Assembly: GCA_030407085.1 (NCBI GenBank)
Contig: CM059586.1
Location: 36,815,501 to 36,879,500 of the forward strand
Direction of reading: 5' to 3'
DNA length: 64,000 nucleotides
DNA from: Trichopria drosophilae
Lineage: Eukaryota; Arthropoda; Insecta; Hymenoptera; Diapriidae
In this document: positions 60,672 to 64,000 of the stretch, piece after piece
Layout of the letters: each line of letters opens with the position of its first letter
Numbering within the stretch: the stretch's first letter is position 1
Notes under the pieces: model-generated
Seen by the model: the letters and a program-made list of their open reading frames with translations, nothing else
Database searches by the model: none
Told to the model about the DNA's origin: nothing
Program-made: the position numbers and the translations under genes

Positions 60672-60945
60672 TATCAAGAAAAAAGAAGAATGTAAAAAAC
60701 TAATCTCCATATGGTGCATTCTAGATACACATATTGTAGCTAAATGTTTTTTTTTTATTTGCCACAAAAACAAGCGAAATATAGTGAAAATAGAAAGTTT
60801 TGTGATATTTAACCTCACTTTTCTCGAAAATTTCGACGTGATAGGATGATACTTACCCTGTTAAAGGCAAAATCAGTGTCAGACAGTGTAATTTTTGCTG
60901 ATAAATGGGGTCATAACCTCAGGAGTCCTTTACGCGCGACAAAAA

Positions 60946-61025
60946 AAGGTTTGTGCCCCTATAAACCAGGTTTGTATTTAACCTAACTTCAAAGTTTATG
61001 CTCAATACAGACTTAATTTGTGTAT
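60946..61025. repeat. Partial copy of the 47153 MITE
   Basis: AAAAAAGGTTTGTGCCCC, ACCAGGTTTGTATTTAACC and AGTTTATGCTCAATACAGAC correspond to the left half of the element at 47153-47316, with differences. No right end was seen. Confidence 0.5.
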
Positions 61026-63262
61026 ATTTATGCCAATGATTGGCAATTTTTCACTATGCTAAAGCACTATTGAAGCTGCTTGTCCGAATGTACTAGGTAA
61101 AATATTCATTACTGACATAACATAATGTATCGGTAGAGTAATCCTAAACTCATAGCGTTCATCCCTATAATTCGTGGATGCCAAAACCCTTAAAGCTCCC
61201 ATCGACATTCATCATATAAAGTAAAATTATTTATTTTTTTTATGCCAACACCTGTATTCTTCAAGGATAGCGAAAGTGTATTTTCTCTAAATTCTTGGAG
61301 GTAAAATGCACTTTTGTTAGAATGAAAAAAAAGTTATTCTGGAAAAATGACTATTAATTACATCACTTAAATAAATTTGAAAAGAAACTAAATTTTATGA
61401 AGTATTAATTTTCATTGACTTAGGAATTATACAAATAAACGTAATAAATTGTAAACTTAAGTAATCATTATCTCTGTAATTGAAGGAAATAATCACAACA
61501 ATTATGCCTTGCTGGTTGCGCGGGTTAAGGTGCCAATCTTAATTTCAACCATGAACAGGCCGCAAGAAACTTCCAGGGATTATCCGATCGACGTAATTAT
61601 TTATTATTGATTTTATATAGAAAAACCTGTTTCGATGATAAGTGTGTCCGGTTGCATGTCACCCCGGCGCTGGCGGCTGAACCAGCTGGAGCACGTTCTT
61701 CCGAATCCAACCGGTCATCCTATTAAGTATTGGTCAATAAGGTCAATTACAATGATGCCTGAGTAATAGTCCGAAGACCGAGCTGCACTCAACATAATTT
61801 TTTCTGCAGTTTTTATATACGTCATTACGCACACGAAAGGAGGTAAGTCAAGTGCGGACGTTCTGGTCGAATTCGAATTTGAGATGCAACGATTTTTCAG
61901 ACGAGAATTAACATGATCTTATAATTATATGCTCATATTATCTCGAGAAGTCTTAAAAGTATCCATTATTAGTAAGCAAGAATTTAAATTGTTCTACCTA
62001 TAAATAAAGTAATCATGGAACAAGAATTAAGTTATGCCCTTTTTACTTTTCTGTTTGTTGGGCTGTTTAATAGTATACGGAACTTCACCTTTTGCGAACT
62101 GGAATTTTTTTCCATCGGTAGTATTAAAAGTAACATATTATTTTACGTTGTAAATGTTTACATCACGTAGTAAAGATAATACTTCCGGTATATTTCGTTC
62201 CTTCTATTAAGCGCCCAAAAGTTCACATATGAGCAACTTCTGAGAGCTCATATTCAGTAATCTTATTTTGCAAACATTAATAATTATTGCGAATTTACAT
62301 GAAAACTTCTTATAAATGCCTCAGAATATCGATAGAGGCTTCGTTTATGTTGGTTCGGGTTTCGTCTCAAAAAGAGATTTATATTGATGCTGCATTTTTA
62401 AATATTTTTTATGATCGAAATCGATCCTGTGCAAGAAGTTATGCAATTGAACATTATCTCTCTTCATCAAAGAGTTTCATGGTTTTCACTGTAGCTTCTT
62501 CAAAAATGTAGAGAACACTTGTAGCATAATACGCACACATGAAGCTTCAAAGGATAAAATACCGCAAAAAATAACTATATAACACCCTTTTTCCGACGTA
62601 TACAGATAAACATTACATCGAAAGCGTGGTTTCTTCTCATGATTCCAAACCATCCATTAGTAAAGATGGGAATTAGAAGATTGATACATTGAGAACCGAC
62701 GGAATTCAACGGTTTCGAATCCAGAACTAAAAGCCTCTTGGCCCATTTTACCATAGTTTACAATATTCATTTATAATTCCACTGTGTAAAGTGGCAGCTG
62801 ATGTTACAATTGAAATTGCGATTAAGGGAGTTCTCTTCATACGCTGCTAGTCTTAAGAAGAAAAACATGATTTGATTCACTTCATACCAAATAAGTCTAG
62901 TAGCGTTATATACACATAATTATGATCCATTTGAGCAGCTATATGTTTCTGTGCATATGCCGACATTAAAATAATTAACAAAATTCCGATTTATTGTCAA
63001 TGAACTATAACATCACAGTATAGATCGGGGTTGAGAAAACGCGTGGAGAAATTCACCATATTTCGAACTGTATCATAAATATTCGTGAGTCGATGAATCT
63101 GTACATGTTTTATTGATTGGAAAAAATTGCCAATCATTAACAAAAATGATATTCACTAGTCCTGTGTTTCACATTCCCTTTAGAGAACACCACTATCGAT
63201 TTCACGTGGATTTTTGCAATGAGGGGGGATAAATCTGCGGTTTTTAAGTATTTCTTAATTAC
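61026..63262. other. Intergenic DNA with one GC-richer patch
   Basis: The patch at 61500-61800 has higher complexity (CACCCCGGCGCTGGCGGC, CCAGCTGGAGCACGTTC) without an open frame of note, and may be conserved regulatory DNA. Elsewhere nothing is supported. Confidence 0.45.
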
Positions 63263-63305
63263 TATCATCTGAAGAGGGCTACAATCCGAGAGCCGAAACG
63301 TGATA
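63263..63305 (+). ncRNA. Hammerhead-like structured motif, second copy
   Basis: The outer stem is TATCAT with GTGATA. One loop strand is CTGAAGA (63269-63275). The inner stem is GGCT with AGCC. The other loop strand is GAAAC (63295-63299). It has the same arrangement as 39892-39951, with both stems changed but still paired. Stem III and the cleavage triplet are not evident. It may be the remnant of a Penelope-like element. Confidence 0.4.
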
Positions 63306-64000
63306 TTTCTATTTTTATTTTTAATTTTATTCTGTAATTTTTGTTTAAAACCCCCTTTTTTCTTCCTTTTTATGGTGACCTTTTTTATACACGACTCATA
63401 CAATATTATTTAAAAGGGTCGAGAAATTCTATCAATTCTTAAATTTCATATGGTTATATGAATGTGATTGGATTATTTTATAGCAAATGATTCAAAAACG
63501 TAGGAGAAGCAATTTACCTGGGAGAGCATTCCTTCGACAATCGTAAAGACTGAGATTTAATTCCTGGCGGATCGCATATTTAGAATCGAGCCCTTTTTTT
63601 GTTTTCAAAAATCCAAAGATAACCCAAAAATCGTAACGAATTTCTAGTAATGCCACTCTGAAAAAAGGATTTCTTTTTCCGAAATAAATTCATGTGGCTA
63701 TCAATTTTTGAACCTATTCATTTAGTAATAAAAAATATTATTTAATTCATACAATTACAATTAATGTAGTAGTATTGGAAGGAGTGGCTCTGGGTGGATA
63801 GTGCCTTGTACTGTCCAGTGTTGTAATTGTTTGTGTTTCTCTTTGAATCCGTCCTTATTCACTAGAGGGCTGACCCAAGAATGTGCTAAAAACATTATTA
63901 ACGCGGACAATTCCTTTCCTTTATCCTAATCCTTTTAATTAATGTAGCGAAATAACTTGATAATTTTGCGGGTTTTTAATATGTTGTACCAAACCTTGAT
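63306..64000. other. AT-rich DNA to the window end
   Basis: No supported gene or repeat. Confidence 0.5.

Noticed and set aside
60428..60703. Protein-coding gene of 91 codons
   Set aside because: It starts inside and runs out of the TA-flanked MITE at 60409-60671.
1..64000. CRISPR array, prokaryotic operon or integrated viral genome
   Set aside because: There are no regularly spaced direct repeats with unique spacers, no polycistronic gene runs and no viral structural or polymerase genes. The inverted repeats are eukaryotic transposon structures.

Overview
This window looks like nuclear DNA from an insect, possibly a hymenopteran, although the species group is inference. It is AT-rich (roughly 70% by eye), has short coding exons with GT-AG introns, no operons, and a dense load of fold-back (palindromic) DNA repeats, MITEs, LINE fragments and one SINE. 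No rRNA gene, CRISPR array or bacterial-style gene cluster is visible.

One complete protein-coding gene is supported. Eleven exons on the + strand (33168-42764) join in frame into a 523-residue major facilitator superfamily transporter of the SV2 (synaptic vesicle glycoprotein 2)-like family. All splice sites are GT-AG, all phases agree, and the family motifs are intact. Its introns have collected mobile DNA: a 1-kb fold-back in intron 2, small hairpin elements, and in intron 7 an insertion flanked by 17-bp direct repeats that carries a hammerhead-like hairpin.

Region by region. 1-3.4 kb is AT-rich with a small MITE. 3.46-4.45 kb is a GC-rich, GAGA-rich block that may be a promoter or 5' region. 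4.8-9.4 kb holds four inverted-repeat elements: a TTAA-flanked piggyBac-like MITE, two long-TIR fold-backs, and a fold-back of short GACA-rich blocks. One of the fold-backs carries a SINE with target-site duplication. 9.4-24 kb is mostly featureless, with one 1-kb fold-back at 15.4-16.4 kb. 24.0-24.9 kb is a minus-strand LINE reverse-transcriptase fragment, followed by a GC-rich block at 25.1-25.8 kb. 26.1-30.5 kb is a row of three fold-backs; the last has 0.5-kb arms that are nearly identical. 33-43 kb is the transporter gene. 44-54 kb is again repeat-rich and includes a 2.8-kb palindrome containing the 3' end of a pogo/Tigger-like transposase gene. 57.9-59.0 kb is a plus-strand LINE 3' fragment of the same general family as the 24-kb copy. 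60.4 kb is a pogo-type MITE. The remainder is AT-rich intergenic DNA.

The most notable signals are: (a) the 2.8-kb palindrome, whose left arm includes an inverted copy of the last ~18 transposase codons, suggesting how such fold-backs form; (b) a short sequence module (AAAATGGCGG plus a 'GGTCGCTGATTACGAATCTGA' type block) shared by many otherwise unrelated fold-back elements; and (c) two hammerhead-like hairpins that keep their loops while their stems covary.
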